Below, piece by piece: positions 1-8,559 of a stretch of 64,000 nucleotides of DNA. The stretch covers positions 1-64,000 of the forward strand of contig CAJJBJ010000002.1 of NCBI GenBank assembly GCA_905182455.1. The letters are read 5' to 3'. The notes under the pieces were generated by a model. That model saw nothing but the letters and a program-made list of their open reading frames with translations. It was not told where the DNA came from and made no database searches. This DNA is from an uncultured Planktomarina sp. (GTDB lineage: Bacteria > Pseudomonadota > Alphaproteobacteria > Rhodobacterales > Rhodobacteraceae). A program made the position numbers and the translations under genes. The stretch's first letter is position 1. Each line of letters opens with the position of its first letter.

Positions 1-4
1 TAAA

Positions 5-79
5 TGGCTCCGGCGGTAGGGATCGAACCTACGACCAATTGATTAACAGTCAACTGCTCTACCGCTGAGCTACGCCGGA
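5..79 (-). tRNA. tRNA-Asn (anticodon GTT)
   Basis: On the minus strand a complete cloverleaf can be read. The acceptor stem TCCGGCG pairs with CGCCGGA, the D arm is GCTC...GAGC, the anticodon loop CTGTTAA carries GTT, and the T arm has GTAGG TTCGATC CCTAC. A discriminator G and an encoded CCA (bases 5-7) follow. GTT reads asparagine codons. The gene stands alone next to the MBL hydrolase gene on the same strand. Confidence 0.96.
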
Positions 80-142
80 CCACTTGACGCGGATATATCT
101 GGGAGGATTTGAGAGGTCCAGTCTAAAATTTCGAAAATAGCC

Positions 143-1018
143 CTAGCGTGCGGAATATTTTGTGTGAAGGTCGATTATGCCTTGGGCTGACACCCGTTGG
201 CGGGTGTTTAGGTCAATTAGATGGGCCAAAACGTTGCGGGTGGCCGCTGGGATCAGGCGAGAATCTACATCTGTATAAATACGCTCTGCCAGTCCTTGGG
301 CGGTGTCGGGCTGTTGTGTTAAGGCGGCCATGATTTGAGCCTCCCGCGCGTCCCGATGTTCCATCAACCAGCGCACCCGCGCCGGCCCGTCCGACACCGG
401 CTCACCATGCCCAGGTAGGTAAAGACGCTCCGGCCGAGCCAAAAGGCGGATGCAGCTTCGCCGAAACGCCCCGAGGTCACCATCGGGGGGCGAGACCATC
501 GAACTGGCCCATCCCATCACATGATCGCCGCAAAAAAGCACGTTATCCCATGCAAAGGCCATGTGATTACCAAAATGCCCCGGAGTCCAAATGGCGTTGA
601 CCTGTGCGCCCTCATGCTCGAATTTAGCATCATCGGGCAGGGAGATGTCAGGCTCAAACCCTTTATCTACGCCCTCACCACCACCCATGTTGCCCAATTC
701 AGCAAGCGCCACCATATCGGGGTTGCGGCCTGCAAAGCTGTCACCATAGGCATAGATTTTGGCCCCACAGCTTTGGCTCAGAGCTTTGGCCAGCGGGGAG
801 TGATCTATGTGGGAATGGGTCACTATAATTTTGGTGATCTTGTTGCCTGGGCCAACGGCGTCCAATATTGCGACCAGATGATTGGGGTCATCGGGGCCTG
901 GGTCAATCACAGCTATGTCGGTGCGGCCCAGCAGATAGGTATTGGTGCCGGTAAAGGTCATGGGCGAGGGGTTTGGGGCCAATATTCGACGTATTGACCG
1001 GGTGATCGTTTCAGCCAT
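143..1018 (-). CDS. MBL-fold metallo-hydrolase (LACTB2-like)
   Basis: Metallo-beta-lactamase-fold hydrolase of about 290 residues. The metal-binding HxHxDH motif is present as THSHIDHS, followed by the later ligands in TPGHFGNH, a CGDHVMGW segment and LPGHGEP. The C-terminal 80 residues, after the metal site, look like the winged-helix tail of the LACTB2/RNase Z-like subgroup. The natural substrate of these bacterial proteins is not known. The start at 1018 (MAETITRS) is preferred because an AAGGG lies about 10 nt upstream and it leaves 34 nt before the divergent kinase gene. An ATG at 1054 would overlap that gene's start codon. Family is confident, role is not. Confidence 0.85.
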   Translation of the reverse strand: MAETITRSIRRILAPNPSPMTFTGTNTYLLGRTDIAVIDPGPDDPNHLVAILDAVGPGNKITKIIVTHSHIDHSPLAKALSQSCGAKIYAYGDSFAGRNPDMVALAELGNMGGGEGVDKGFEPDISLPDDAKFEHEGAQVNAIWTPGHFGNHMAFAWDNVLFCGDHVMGWASSMVSPPDGDLGAFRRSCIRLLARPERLYLPGHGEPVSDGPARVRWLMEHRDAREAQIMAALTQQPDTAQGLAERIYTDVDSRLIPAATRNVLAHLIDLNTRQRVSAQGIIDLHTKYSAR

Positions 1019-1052
1019 TCCTTCTGCGCCCTTAACTTGGTAAACTGCCTGC

Positions 1053-2345
1053 ATGATAGGCACCTACTTTAAAAGATTTGCACCCCAAACTCTCTATGGC
1101 CGCGCTGCGGCTATTTTGCTTTTGCCCATGCTCACTCTGCAATTGGCGGTTGCTGTTGTCTTTGTGCAACGTCATTTTGAAGATGTCACGGTGCAAATGA
1201 CCAATAACCTTTTGTTAGAGATCAAAATGGTGCTCGATGAGCTGAATGATCGCTCAATTGAGGATGTGGCCCGCACCTCCGCGCGCACTCTGAACTTGGA
1301 TCTGCACGAATGGGACGGGGTGGCGAGCGGCAATGCGCCGGTATTTTATGATATTTCTGGACGCACCATCACGCCGATGCTGTTTAAAAATCTAGACCGG
1401 GTCAAAGATGTGGATCTGTCCAATTTGGATCAGGTCACCATCGGCGTGCAAAGCGCGAAGGGCCCAATCGAAATTGTGTTTTCGCGCTACCGTGTCTCCG
1501 CGTCAAATCCGCATCAGGTTCTTGTTCTTATGGTGTTCACTGGTGCTTTCATGACCGCGATTGCCTTTTTATTTTTGCGCAACCAATTGCGCCCGATCAA
1601 GCGGTTGTCACTGGCATCTGCCGCCTTCGGACGGGGCCACAGTGTGGCATTTAATCCCAGCGGAGCAATTGAAGTCCGCGCTGCGGGACAGTCATTTTTG
1701 AACATGCGTGACAGAATTGAACGCCAAATTGAGCAGCGCACCATGATGCTGAGCGGTGTCAGCCATGACCTGCGTACCCCCATCACCCGATTGCAATTGG
1801 GGTTAGAGCTTTTGGATGGGCCCGAGGTGCAGGATCTCAAAAAAGACGTCGATTCCATGCGCCTGATGGTGGATTCCTTTCTCAACTACGCCCGCGATTC
1901 GGCGGCAGATCCGGTGGCGGATGTGGACCTTGTGGCTCTGGTGTCTGATTTGGGAGAGCGGAGTGACCCGCCGATCCATCCGCAGGTGGTGGGCTTGCCG
2001 CGCCTGATTGCGCTGCGGAGTGTACCCATTGCGCGGGCGATCGAAAATTTGCTGGTCAATGCACTGCGCTACGGCGATCAGGTACGGATCTTGATCTGTT
2101 TTGAGGCCCACGACATTGTCATTTATGTAGCGGATAATGGCCCGAGCATTCCTGCAGATCAGCGTGAACAGGCTTTGAAACCTTTTATGCGACTTGAGGC
2201 GGCGCGCGGTCAAAATCAAGGCAATGGCGTGGGCCTAGGGCTGGCCATCGCTGCCGATGTTGCCAGATCACACGGCGGCGTATTGATTCTTAACGACAGC
2301 GCTGAATTGGGCGGCCTGTCCGCCGAAATGAAGTTGCCACTTTAG
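1053..2345 (+). CDS. EnvZ-like sensor histidine kinase
   Basis: Membrane sensor kinase of 430 residues. TM1 is at about 17-38 and TM2 at about 157-176, enclosing a periplasmic domain of about 120 residues, followed by a HAMP linker. The phospho-acceptor H box reads SGVSHDLRTPITRL. The ATPase domain has an N box (NLLVNALRYG), G1 (VADNGPSIP) and G2 (GVGLGLAI). Architecture and N-terminus match alphaproteobacterial EnvZ, which phosphorylates OmpR. No response regulator gene lies next to it: upstream is the divergent MBL gene and downstream a minus-strand tRNA, so it is an orphan here. The EnvZ assignment is by family resemblance; its stimulus is unknown. Confidence 0.85.
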   Translation: MIGTYFKRFAPQTLYGRAAAILLLPMLTLQLAVAVVFVQRHFEDVTVQMTNNLLLEIKMVLDELNDRSIEDVARTSARTLNLDLHEWDGVASGNAPVFYDISGRTITPMLFKNLDRVKDVDLSNLDQVTIGVQSAKGPIEIVFSRYRVSASNPHQVLVLMVFTGAFMTAIAFLFLRNQLRPIKRLSLASAAFGRGHSVAFNPSGAIEVRAAGQSFLNMRDRIERQIEQRTMMLSGVSHDLRTPITRLQLGLELLDGPEVQDLKKDVDSMRLMVDSFLNYARDSAADPVADVDLVALVSDLGERSDPPIHPQVVGLPRLIALRSVPIARAIENLLVNALRYGDQVRILICFEAHDIVIYVADNGPSIPADQREQALKPFMRLEAARGQNQGNGVGLGLAIAADVARSHGGVLILNDSAELGGLSAEMKLPL

Positions 2346-2404
2346 CTGACTTCGCCCTCAGACCGTTTCAAACAGATCATATGAATAGGGAAATATCGAT
2401 AAAA

Positions 2405-2481
2405 TGGTAGGCCCGGCAGGACTCGAACCTGCGACCAATCCGTTATGAGCGGACTGCTCTAACCAGCTGAGCTACGGGCCC
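2405..2481 (-). tRNA. tRNA with CAT anticodon, probably tRNA-Ile2 (lysidine type)
   Basis: Minus-strand cloverleaf: acceptor GGGCCCG pairs with CGGGCCT (a G1-U72 wobble), D arm GCTC...GAGC, anticodon loop CTCATAA, T arm GCAGG TTCGAGT CCTGC, then A and an encoded CCA. CAT could be elongator Met or AUA-reading Ile2. C4-G69 and C5-G68 in the acceptor stem and the TTGGTCG variable-loop region resemble Ile2, the substrate of TilS, more than elongator Met. The tRNA call is certain; the amino acid is inferred. Confidence 0.9.
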
Positions 2482-2587
2482 CCTGTGCACTGACTAGCAG
2501 AGAATACTCAGGCGTCAAGCGGGCTTGATGGACACTTTCGCCAGAGCCTGATATCGGATCGGCGAATTTGCAATTAATGGTGCACGA

Positions 2588-3628
2588 ATGACCCAAGGTT
2601 TAACATATGCGCAGGCTGGCGTGGACATTGATGCAGGCAATGATTTGGTAGAGCGGATCAAACCGGCAAGCAAATCGACGCAGCGGTCAGGCTCCATGTC
2701 GGGTCTTGGTGGCTTTGGGGCGATGTTTGATCCAAAGGCCGCTGGGTTTTCTGATCCTATCCTCGTAGGAGCCACTGATGGGGTGGGCACCAAATTGCGT
2801 TTGGCGATTGATACGGGCGACGTGTCTACGGTGGGCATTGATCTTGTTGCGATGTGCGTTAATGATTTGATTTGCCAAGGGGCGGAGCCGTTATTTTTCC
2901 TAGATTATTTTGCAACTGGCAAGCTGGATGTGGCGCAGGCTGCTCAGGTTATTGAAGGCATTGCCGATGGCTGCCGCTTGTCGAGATGTGCTTTAATCGG
3001 AGGCGAAACCGCCGAAATGCCGGGCATGTATGCCAAGGATGATTTTGATTTGGCGGGTTTTGCTGTGGGCGCTATGGAGCGTGGCACGCATTTGCCGGCG
3101 GGCGTGGCTTTGGGCGATTTATTGATTGGTTTGCCCTCCAGCGGTGTGCATTCAAATGGCTTTTCCTTGGTGCGGAGAATCGTTGCGGACAAAGGCCTGA
3201 CTTGGGACAGTCCGGCGCCCTTTGGGGATAGCACCCTTGGTGCGGCACTTCTTACGCCAACGGTTCTTTATGTGAACGCCTGTTTGGCAGCGCTCAAAGT
3301 TGGCGGCGTGCATGCGATGGCCCATATCACCGGTGGTGGTTTGACCGAAAACCTGCCACGGATATTGCCGGATGACATGGGGGCGACCATTGATATGTCC
3401 ACTATTCCTGCCTTGCCCATAATGGCGTGGTTGTCACAAGCGGGTGGCATTGCTGAGGCAGAGATGCTGAAAACCTTTAATTGCGGCATTGGCATGATTT
3501 TGGCTGTGGCACCGGATCAAGCGGCGGCTGTCGAGGCCGAACTTGCAGCCCATGCCATGAGCCCAGTTCGTATGGGGGAAGTGATTACGGGGCAGGGTGT
3601 GCATTATTTGGGACAACTGCCATTTTAA
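2588..3628 (+). CDS. purM: Phosphoribosylformylglycinamidine cyclo-ligase
   Basis: AIR synthetase, the fifth step of IMP synthesis: ATP-dependent ring closure of FGAM to AIR in the cytoplasm. Length (346 aa) is standard. It opens with the conserved [20 protein letters not shown]; the loop containing [13 protein letters not shown], the metal/ATP segment [12 protein letters not shown], the [11 protein letters not shown] motif and [15 protein letters not shown] are all present. It is co-directional with purN, whose reading frame overlaps its last codons, so the two are probably translationally coupled. The other purine genes purC-purS-purQ lie 5 kb downstream. Confidence 0.97.
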   Translation: MTQGLTYAQAGVDIDAGNDLVERIKPASKSTQRSGSMSGLGGFGAMFDPKAAGFSDPILVGATDGVGTKLRLAIDTGDVSTVGIDLVAMCVNDLICQGAEPLFFLDYFATGKLDVAQAAQVIEGIADGCRLSRCALIGGETAEMPGMYAKDDFDLAGFAVGAMERGTHLPAGVALGDLLIGLPSSGVHSNGFSLVRRIVADKGLTWDSPAPFGDSTLGAALLTPTVLYVNACLAALKVGGVHAMAHITGGGLTENLPRILPDDMGATIDMSTIPALPIMAWLSQAGGIAEAEMLKTFNCGIGMILAVAPDQAAAVEAELAAHAMSPVRMGEVITGQGVHYLGQLPF

Positions 3629-4203
3629 ACGTTGGGATCCTGATTTCCGGCGCGGGCAGCAATATGCTGCGCTTGCTGGAGGACATGGAACAGCCGCATC
3701 CGGGCCGTGCGAGCTTGGTGGTGTCCAACACACCGGACGCGGCAGGCTTGGCCAAGGCCGAAGCCATGGGAATTGCAACGCAAGTGGTGGATCACAAGCT
3801 CTACCGAGGTGATCGATCTGCCTTTGAGGCAGCTCTGCAAAAGATTTTGTTGGTCCATGAGATTGATGTGATCTGTTTGGCTGGATTCATGCGCATTCTG
3901 GGCGCCGATTTTGTCAGCGCTTGGCAGGGGCGCATGCTGAATATTCACCCGTCCTTGCTACCAAAGTATCAAGGCCTGAAAACCTATCAACGTGCGTTGG
4001 ATGCGGGCGATGCAGAGGCAGGCTGTAGCGTGCATGAAGTGGTGCCAGAGCTGGACGCTGGGCCGATTCTTGGGCAAAGTCGGGTGGCGGTGCTGCCCGA
4101 TGACACAGCAAGCAGCCTTGCGGCCCGCGTGTTGGTGCAAGAACATCAGTTATATCCTAGGGTTTTACGCGATTTTCTCGCGCAATTCCCATCTCAAGCC
4201 TGA
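3622..4203 (+). CDS. purN: Phosphoribosylglycinamide formyltransferase, apparent ATT start
   Basis: GAR transformylase, transferring a formyl group from 10-formyl-THF to GAR (third step of IMP synthesis). The N-terminal [12 protein letters not shown] binds the phosphate of GAR. The catalytic Asn and His are in [14 protein letters not shown], and the catalytic Asp is in ELDAGPIL. The frame contains no ATG, GTG or TTG close to the conserved N-terminus. The nearest conventional start, a TTG at 3481, would add 47 residues read inside purM. The ATT at 3622 gives exactly the usual family length and overlaps the purM stop region, so I place the start there. The function is secure; the start codon is an inference. 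Confidence 0.93.
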   Translation: MLNVGILISGAGSNMLRLLEDMEQPHPGRASLVVSNTPDAAGLAKAEAMGIATQVVDHKLYRGDRSAFEAALQKILLVHEIDVICLAGFMRILGADFVSAWQGRMLNIHPSLLPKYQGLKTYQRALDAGDAEAGCSVHEVVPELDAGPILGQSRVAVLPDDTASSLAARVLVQEHQLYPRVLRDFLAQFPSQA

Positions 4204-4280
4204 ACACGACCGAGGCGGCTATCTTTTCAAGGATTTTCGCCATAATGTGCCCCAAATAAACTCAAACAGTCGGAATACGC

Positions 4281-5438
4281 ATGAAGACTCTCACCACCGA
4301 AGCCGAGCTAGATGCATTTTGCACCATGGCGCAAATGCATCCCTTTGTGACGATTGACACAGAGTTTTTACGCGAGCGGACCTATTATTCCAAACTGTGC
4401 CTGTTGCAAATCGCTGTGCCGGGCACCTGTGTGGATGATGCCGTTTTGGTGGATCCATTGTCGCCTGACATGGGGCTTGAGCCCTTGTATCGCCTGTTTC
4501 GTGACACCTCGGTTGTCAAAGTTTTTCACGCTGCACGCCAGGATTTGGAAATTTTCTGGAATGATGCCAAGATTTTCCCAACCCCGCTATTTGACACTCA
4601 AGTTGCCGCTATGGTTTGCGGATTTGGTGAGCAGGTTGGCTATGAAACTTTGGTTCGCAAAATTGTAAAAGAGCAGGTCGATAAATCCTCACGCTTCACT
4701 GATTGGTCGCGCCGGCCGCTTACGGATGCGCAAAAAACCTATGCAATTGAAGATGTGACCCATCTTCGCGGCGTTTATTTGTTTTTAAAGGCAGAGCTGG
4801 AACGCACAGACCGAGAGGCTTGGGTGGTTGAAGAAACGCAATCTTTGACAGATCCTGCTATTTACGATGTGGTGCCTTCTGAGGCCTGGCGTCGGATCAA
4901 AACACGGACAAGCTCCAATAAATTTTTGGCCTATGTGCGTGAATTGGCTGCTTTTCGCGAGCAATATGCGCAAACACGCAATGTGCCGCGCAATCGTGTG
5001 TATAAAGATGATGCTATGGTAGAGCTGGCATCAACCAAGCCCACCACCCACGAAGATTTGAGCAAATCTCGTCTACTGCTGCGCGAAGCGCGCAAGGGTG
5101 AGATTTCTGATGGAATTTTGAATGCGATCAAAACGGTTAACGCGATGGATCCGGAAACCTTCCCAAAACTGCCAAAATCAAACGACAAATTACAGGTGAA
5201 TCCGGCTTTGGCCGATCTGCTGCGTGTGTTGTTGAAAGCCAAATCTGAAGGCTCTGATGTGGCGCAAAAGATGATTGCCAATACCTCGGAATTGGATGCC
5301 TTGGCCGGAGGTCAACGTGATTTGCCCTCTCTCAAGGGTTGGCGCATGGATGTCTTTGGCTCAGATGCGTTGCGGCTGTGTGAAGGCAGGGTTGGTCTGG
5401 CGGTTAAGGGCAATAAGGTGAAGTTATTTGAGCTTTAA
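4281..5438 (+). CDS. rnd: Ribonuclease D
   Basis: 3'-5' exoribonuclease of the DEDD family that trims tRNA precursors and other stable RNAs. Exo I is TIDTEFLRERTYY, Exo II is KVFHAARQDLEIFW, and Exo III contains the YAIEDV tyrosine-aspartate signature. An HRDC domain follows at about residues 205-290, and there is a helical C-terminal tail. The 385-residue length is normal. The gene follows purN by 77 nt on the same strand and precedes sufE. No frame defects are visible. Confidence 0.95.
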   Translation: MKTLTTEAELDAFCTMAQMHPFVTIDTEFLRERTYYSKLCLLQIAVPGTCVDDAVLVDPLSPDMGLEPLYRLFRDTSVVKVFHAARQDLEIFWNDAKIFPTPLFDTQVAAMVCGFGEQVGYETLVRKIVKEQVDKSSRFTDWSRRPLTDAQKTYAIEDVTHLRGVYLFLKAELERTDREAWVVEETQSLTDPAIYDVVPSEAWRRIKTRTSSNKFLAYVRELAAFREQYAQTRNVPRNRVYKDDAMVELASTKPTTHEDLSKSRLLLREARKGEISDGILNAIKTVNAMDPETFPKLPKSNDKLQVNPALADLLRVLLKAKSEGSDVAQKMIANTSELDALAGGQRDLPSLKGWRMDVFGSDALRLCEGRVGLAVKGNKVKLFEL

Positions 5439-5508
5439 GTGCCGTAGGACTTAGGTTCTGGACCTAAAATATTTTTGGGCTAACTCATAAGCGGTAGAGG
5501 AGACACCC

Positions 5509-5931
5509 ATGGCGCAAGCTGAATTTGAAGACCTTGTTGAAACATTTGAACTTTTGGAAGATTGGGAAGATCGCTATCGCCATGTGATCGATCTGGGTAA
5601 GGCCTTGCCTGATATGCCCGAAGCGCTCAAAGTGCCCGCTACCAAAGTGGACGGCTGCGCGTCACAGGTTTGGCTGCATATCACTATCGACAACGGGGTT
5701 TTAACCTTCATCGGCGAAAGCGATGCGATCATCGTGCGTGGGCTGATTGCGGTGTTGATGACGCTTTATTCTGGCCTTCAGGTGTCTGAGATTGGCAGGA
5801 TTGATGTTCTGGCGGAGCTTGGGCGTTTGGGCTTAAATGAACACCTGTCGTCGCAGCGGTCTAACGGGCTGCGTGCTATGGTGACGCGCGTAGTTGAAAC
5901 TGCTGCTCGCAGCTTAGATTTAATCTGCTAG
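5509..5931 (+). CDS. sufE: Cysteine desulfuration protein SufE
   Basis: SufE accepts persulfide sulfur from the cysteine desulfurase SufS and passes it to the SufBCD scaffold for Fe-S cluster assembly. The 140-residue protein has the acceptor cysteine in KVDGCASQVW. The C-terminal SufE half (VRGLIAVLMTLYSG...LGRLGLNEHLSSQR) is complete. An AGAGGAGAC ribosome-binding site precedes the ATG. Its last 12 bases overlap the convergent DUF1638 gene. Confidence 0.95.
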   Translation: MAQAEFEDLVETFELLEDWEDRYRHVIDLGKALPDMPEALKVPATKVDGCASQVWLHITIDNGVLTFIGESDAIIVRGLIAVLMTLYSGLQVSEIGRIDVLAELGRLGLNEHLSSQRSNGLRAMVTRVVETAARSLDLIC

Positions 5932-6567
5932 ACTGGTGAGTGCCACTGCCAAATCACCATAGCTGGTAAACCGGTATTGATAGGTCAGCCCCATGCGACG
6001 AGCACATTCTTCTGCTTTGGCCTCCAGAGCTGGATCTTGGATTTGAGCCTGATAGACCAGCGTTGTGTAATTGCCGAAATACATATCCAAAAGTTTGGGG
6101 TGACGGTCCAATCCCATGGGCCGCCAGAAAAATGCGTCAAACTGGCGTACCAGAAAATCAGTGAGATAAAAGCAGGTGAGTTCTTCCCGGGCCTCAAACC
6201 CCGCATTGCCCTCAAAAAAGCTATAGCAATGCGGCCCCGCAATCATCGACACGCCCATATCATCGCAGAGGCGTTGCAATTGCCCTCCGGTGCCGCAATC
6301 CGCATAGACGACGAAAATTTCCGCATACTCCGCGCGGGAGCGCTCAATCATCGCTTTGACGGCGGGGGTGATTTTTTCGGGCGCATTGTGGAAGATGGCA
6401 GGCAAGCATTGCAGATCCATATGGGTCCAGCCATTGGCCTTGGTCAGGGCTAAAATTTCCCGCGCTAAAGCGCCACAGGCAATCAACAACACTTGGCCAT
6501 GATTGCGCAGCTCCAATCCCTCAGCAGAAAGCTGTTCGTCTGTGATCATGGGCGAGGGCTGGCTCAT
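5920..6567 (-). CDS. DUF1638 family protein linked to corrinoid methyl transfer
   Basis: A 215-residue cytosolic protein that I recognise as DUF1638. It starts its conserved part with VLLIACGALAREILAL and has two invariant-looking cysteine motifs, VYADCGTGG and AGPHCYSFF, plus TDFLVRQFD and GLDRHPKL. No biochemical function is established for the family that I know of. It is the third gene of a minus-strand set after bmt and a corrinoid protein. DUF1638 genes commonly sit next to corrinoid methyltransferase systems, so a helper role for the cobalamin protein (metal, thiol or reactivation chemistry) is plausible but inferred. It ends by overlapping sufE convergently. Confidence 0.85.
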   Translation of the reverse strand: MSQPSPMITDEQLSAEGLELRNHGQVLLIACGALAREILALTKANGWTHMDLQCLPAIFHNAPEKITPAVKAMIERSRAEYAEIFVVYADCGTGGQLQRLCDDMGVSMIAGPHCYSFFEGNAGFEAREELTCFYLTDFLVRQFDAFFWRPMGLDRHPKLLDMYFGNYTTLVYQAQIQDPALEAKAEECARRMGLTYQYRFTSYGDLAVALTSLAD

Positions 6568-6647
6568 AGGTTGGGATCCTAATGGTAGTTACAAAAACGG
6601 CCCCACCGATGCAGGTAGAGCCGCGTTAAATCATCTATTTGCTTGAT

Positions 6648-7355
6648 TTAAGCGTTAGCGGCCATGCGGTTGTGTTTGCGAGCCATGAACTCTTTTGCGG
6701 TTTCCACAGCGACAGCAGCGTCGCGGCAATAGGCGTCTGCGCCAATGGCTTTGCCAAACTCTTCGTTCAGCGGCGCACCACCCACCAAAACAGTATAATC
6801 TTCGCGCATGCCTTTTTCGATCAGCGTATCGATCACAACCTTCATGTAGGGCATTGTGGTGGTCAAAAGCGCTGACATGCCAAGGATGTCTGGGCCTTCT
6901 CTTTCGATAGCGTCCAGATACGAGTCGACTGAGTTGTTGATGCCAAGATCCACAACTTCAAATCCCGCACCTTCCATCATCATCCCGACCAAGTTCTTGC
7001 CGATGTCGTGGATGTCACCCTTAACGGTGCCGATGACCATCTTGCCAACGCGTGGTGCGCCGGTCGCGATCAACAATGGTTTCAGGATAGCCATGCCACC
7101 CTTCATCGCGTTTGCGGCCAGCAGAACTTCAGGCACAAACAAAATGCCATCGCGGAAGTCATTGCCCACAATAGTCATGCCGCCAACCAAGGCTTCGGTC
7201 AAAACGCGGTAGGGTGCCCAATCGCGCCCGAGCAGCAAATTAACAGCTTCTACGATTTCTTCTTTCAAGCCATCGTAGAGGTCATCAAACATCTGTGCGA
7301 CTAGATCTTCGTCGTTCAATTCGGAGAGGATGATATCGTCTTCTTGGTCAGACAT
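6648..7355 (-). CDS. Corrinoid (B12-binding) methyltransferase protein
   Basis: A 235-residue two-domain corrinoid protein. A helical cap domain (about residues 10-100) with the KEEIVEAVNLLLGRD and VPEVLLAANAMKGG segments precedes a Rossmann-type B12 domain. That domain carries the cobalt-ligating DxHxxG motif as GDIHDIGKNLV, then ILGMSALLTTTMPYM and VLVGGAPLN. This is the MetH/MtbC architecture. With bmt upstream on the same strand it probably carries the methyl group that is passed to homocysteine. MtbC naming in databases comes from methanogen dimethylamine proteins; here methionine synthesis is more likely. Confidence 0.92.
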   Translation of the reverse strand: MSDQEDDIILSELNDEDLVAQMFDDLYDGLKEEIVEAVNLLLGRDWAPYRVLTEALVGGMTIVGNDFRDGILFVPEVLLAANAMKGGMAILKPLLIATGAPRVGKMVIGTVKGDIHDIGKNLVGMMMEGAGFEVVDLGINNSVDSYLDAIEREGPDILGMSALLTTTMPYMKVVIDTLIEKGMREDYTVLVGGAPLNEEFGKAIGADAYCRDAAVAVETAKEFMARKHNRMAANA

Positions 7356-7394
7356 GCGCCAACGCCTTCTAATGGGTTTCTATAACTCGTATGC

Positions 7395-7457
7395 GGTCGG
7401 TCTTGGCTTTGGGTCTTCACCGATTGCGACACCAAGACCATCGCAACCGACCTTTTT
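7395..7457. promoter_or_regulatory. Structured element in the bmt-corrinoid gene intergenic region
   Basis: The 175 nt between bmt and the corrinoid gene contain strong inverted repeats. The block GGTCGGTCTTGG (7395-7406) can pair with CCAAGACC (7432-7439) and ACCGACC (7446-7452), that is a 12-bp stem interrupted by a bulge; five T (7453-7457) follow on the plus strand. Further along lie a GCCGTT/AACGGC hairpin (near 7512-7526) and a CCCG/CGGG hairpin with a short T run on the minus strand (near 7455-7475). This could be an attenuator or an unrecognised RNA motif. I see no B12-box, so it is not an obvious cobalamin riboswitch. Confidence 0.4.
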
Positions 7458-7530
7458 ACAAAAGCAGCCCGTGCGGGTTGGTGTTTCACCCAATGTTTGA
7501 GCCGTTACAAACGGCCCAGGGGCCGCTGTG

Positions 7531-8559
7531 CTAAGTGGTGCGGCGGCGGCGGTTCTGCCGCTCACGGGTAGGTGCGTTGCCGTCGGTGCCATCACTGTCT
7601 GACGAAAACCCACCCAATGCAGTCTTGATTGTCTCAAGGGAAGGGCGCTCTTGTGGCACATGGCTTTCCAAGGCTGCGCGCATGGCTCGAAGATGATCTG
7701 GAGTGGTGCCACAACAGCCGCCAATGATGGTGGCGCCGCAATCGCGTGCCAAAGTGGCATAGTTGGCCATCAGCTCAGGTGTGCCGTCATAGTGGATATG
7801 GCCATCATGATATTTTGGAATGCCAGCATTACCCTTGGCCACAATTGGCACCTGCGTGCCCGTGGCCGAAAACCCGAGCACGGTGCGCAGCAAATCAGAG
7901 GCGCCAACGCCACAGTTTGCCCCGAATGCCAGTGGTTTATTTGGGATTTTTGCTAGCAGCTTCACCATGTCAGGGGCCGTGATGCCCATCATGGTCCGCC
8001 CTGCGGTGTCAAAGCTCATGGTTCCAACCCAAGGCATATCTGCCAGGGCAAAGGCCTCGGCAGCCGCCCGGTATTCATCACCAAAGGAAATGGTTTCAAC
8101 CCACGCGACATCGGCGCCACCGGCCTTAAGGCCTTCGGCCTGCTCATGAAAGATCTCGACAGCCACCGCATAGGAAAGTGGTCCCATGGGCTCCATTATT
8201 TCACCAGTGGGACCTACAGAGCCCGCAACAATCACCTGACGCCCAGATGCATCGGCCACCTCGCGGCCAATTTCAGCGGAGATGCGCGACAGTTCAGCGG
8301 CGCGATTCTCTGCTCCATGCAGCTTGAGCCGTGAACTGTTGCCGCCAAAAGAGTTGGTCAGAAACAGATCTGATCCTGCATCGACACTGCCTTTGTACAA
8401 AGCCTTGATCTTGTCTGGATCGGTTTCGTTCCACAATTCAGGCGCATCGCCGGACGACAGCCCCATGTTGAACAGGTTGGTCCCTGTGGCTCCATCGGCC
8501 AAGATCCAGTCGCGGTTTGCAAGCAGTGTTTGGAGTGGGGAGGAAGGTGCAGAGCTCAT
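7531..8559 (-). CDS. bmt: Homocysteine S-methyltransferase (Bmt / MetH N-terminal domain type)
   Basis: A 342-residue TIM-barrel homocysteine methyltransferase (Pfam S-methyl_trans type). The N-terminal ADGATGTNLF is the family signature. The zinc-thiolate ligands are Cys216 (GANCGVG) and Cys282-Cys283 (GGCCGTTP). Databases often call it betaine-homocysteine methyltransferase, but its partner genes are a B12-binding protein and DUF1638. This suggests it is the homocysteine half of a methionine synthase split over separate polypeptides, as described for Phaeobacter and Dinoroseobacter. The C-terminal 30 residues are low-complexity and basic. It is first in the minus-strand set; the folate-binding domain is not encoded nearby. 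Confidence 0.92.
   Translation of the reverse strand: MSSAPSSPLQTLLANRDWILADGATGTNLFNMGLSSGDAPELWNETDPDKIKALYKGSVDAGSDLFLTNSFGGNSSRLKLHGAENRAAELSRISAEIGREVADASGRQVIVAGSVGPTGEIMEPMGPLSYAVAVEIFHEQAEGLKAGGADVAWVETISFGDEYRAAAEAFALADMPWVGTMSFDTAGRTMMGITAPDMVKLLAKIPNKPLAFGANCGVGASDLLRTVLGFSATGTQVPIVAKGNAGIPKYHDGHIHYDGTPELMANYATLARDCGATIIGGCCGTTPDHLRAMRAALESHVPQERPSLETIKTALGGFSSDSDGTDGNAPTRERQNRRRRTT

Noticed and set aside
7380-7760. A 126-codon minus-strand frame overlapping the end of bmt and the spacer
   Set aside because: Its first half is a shadow of bmt in another frame and the rest resembles no family; the Cys-rich end comes from the hairpin sequences.
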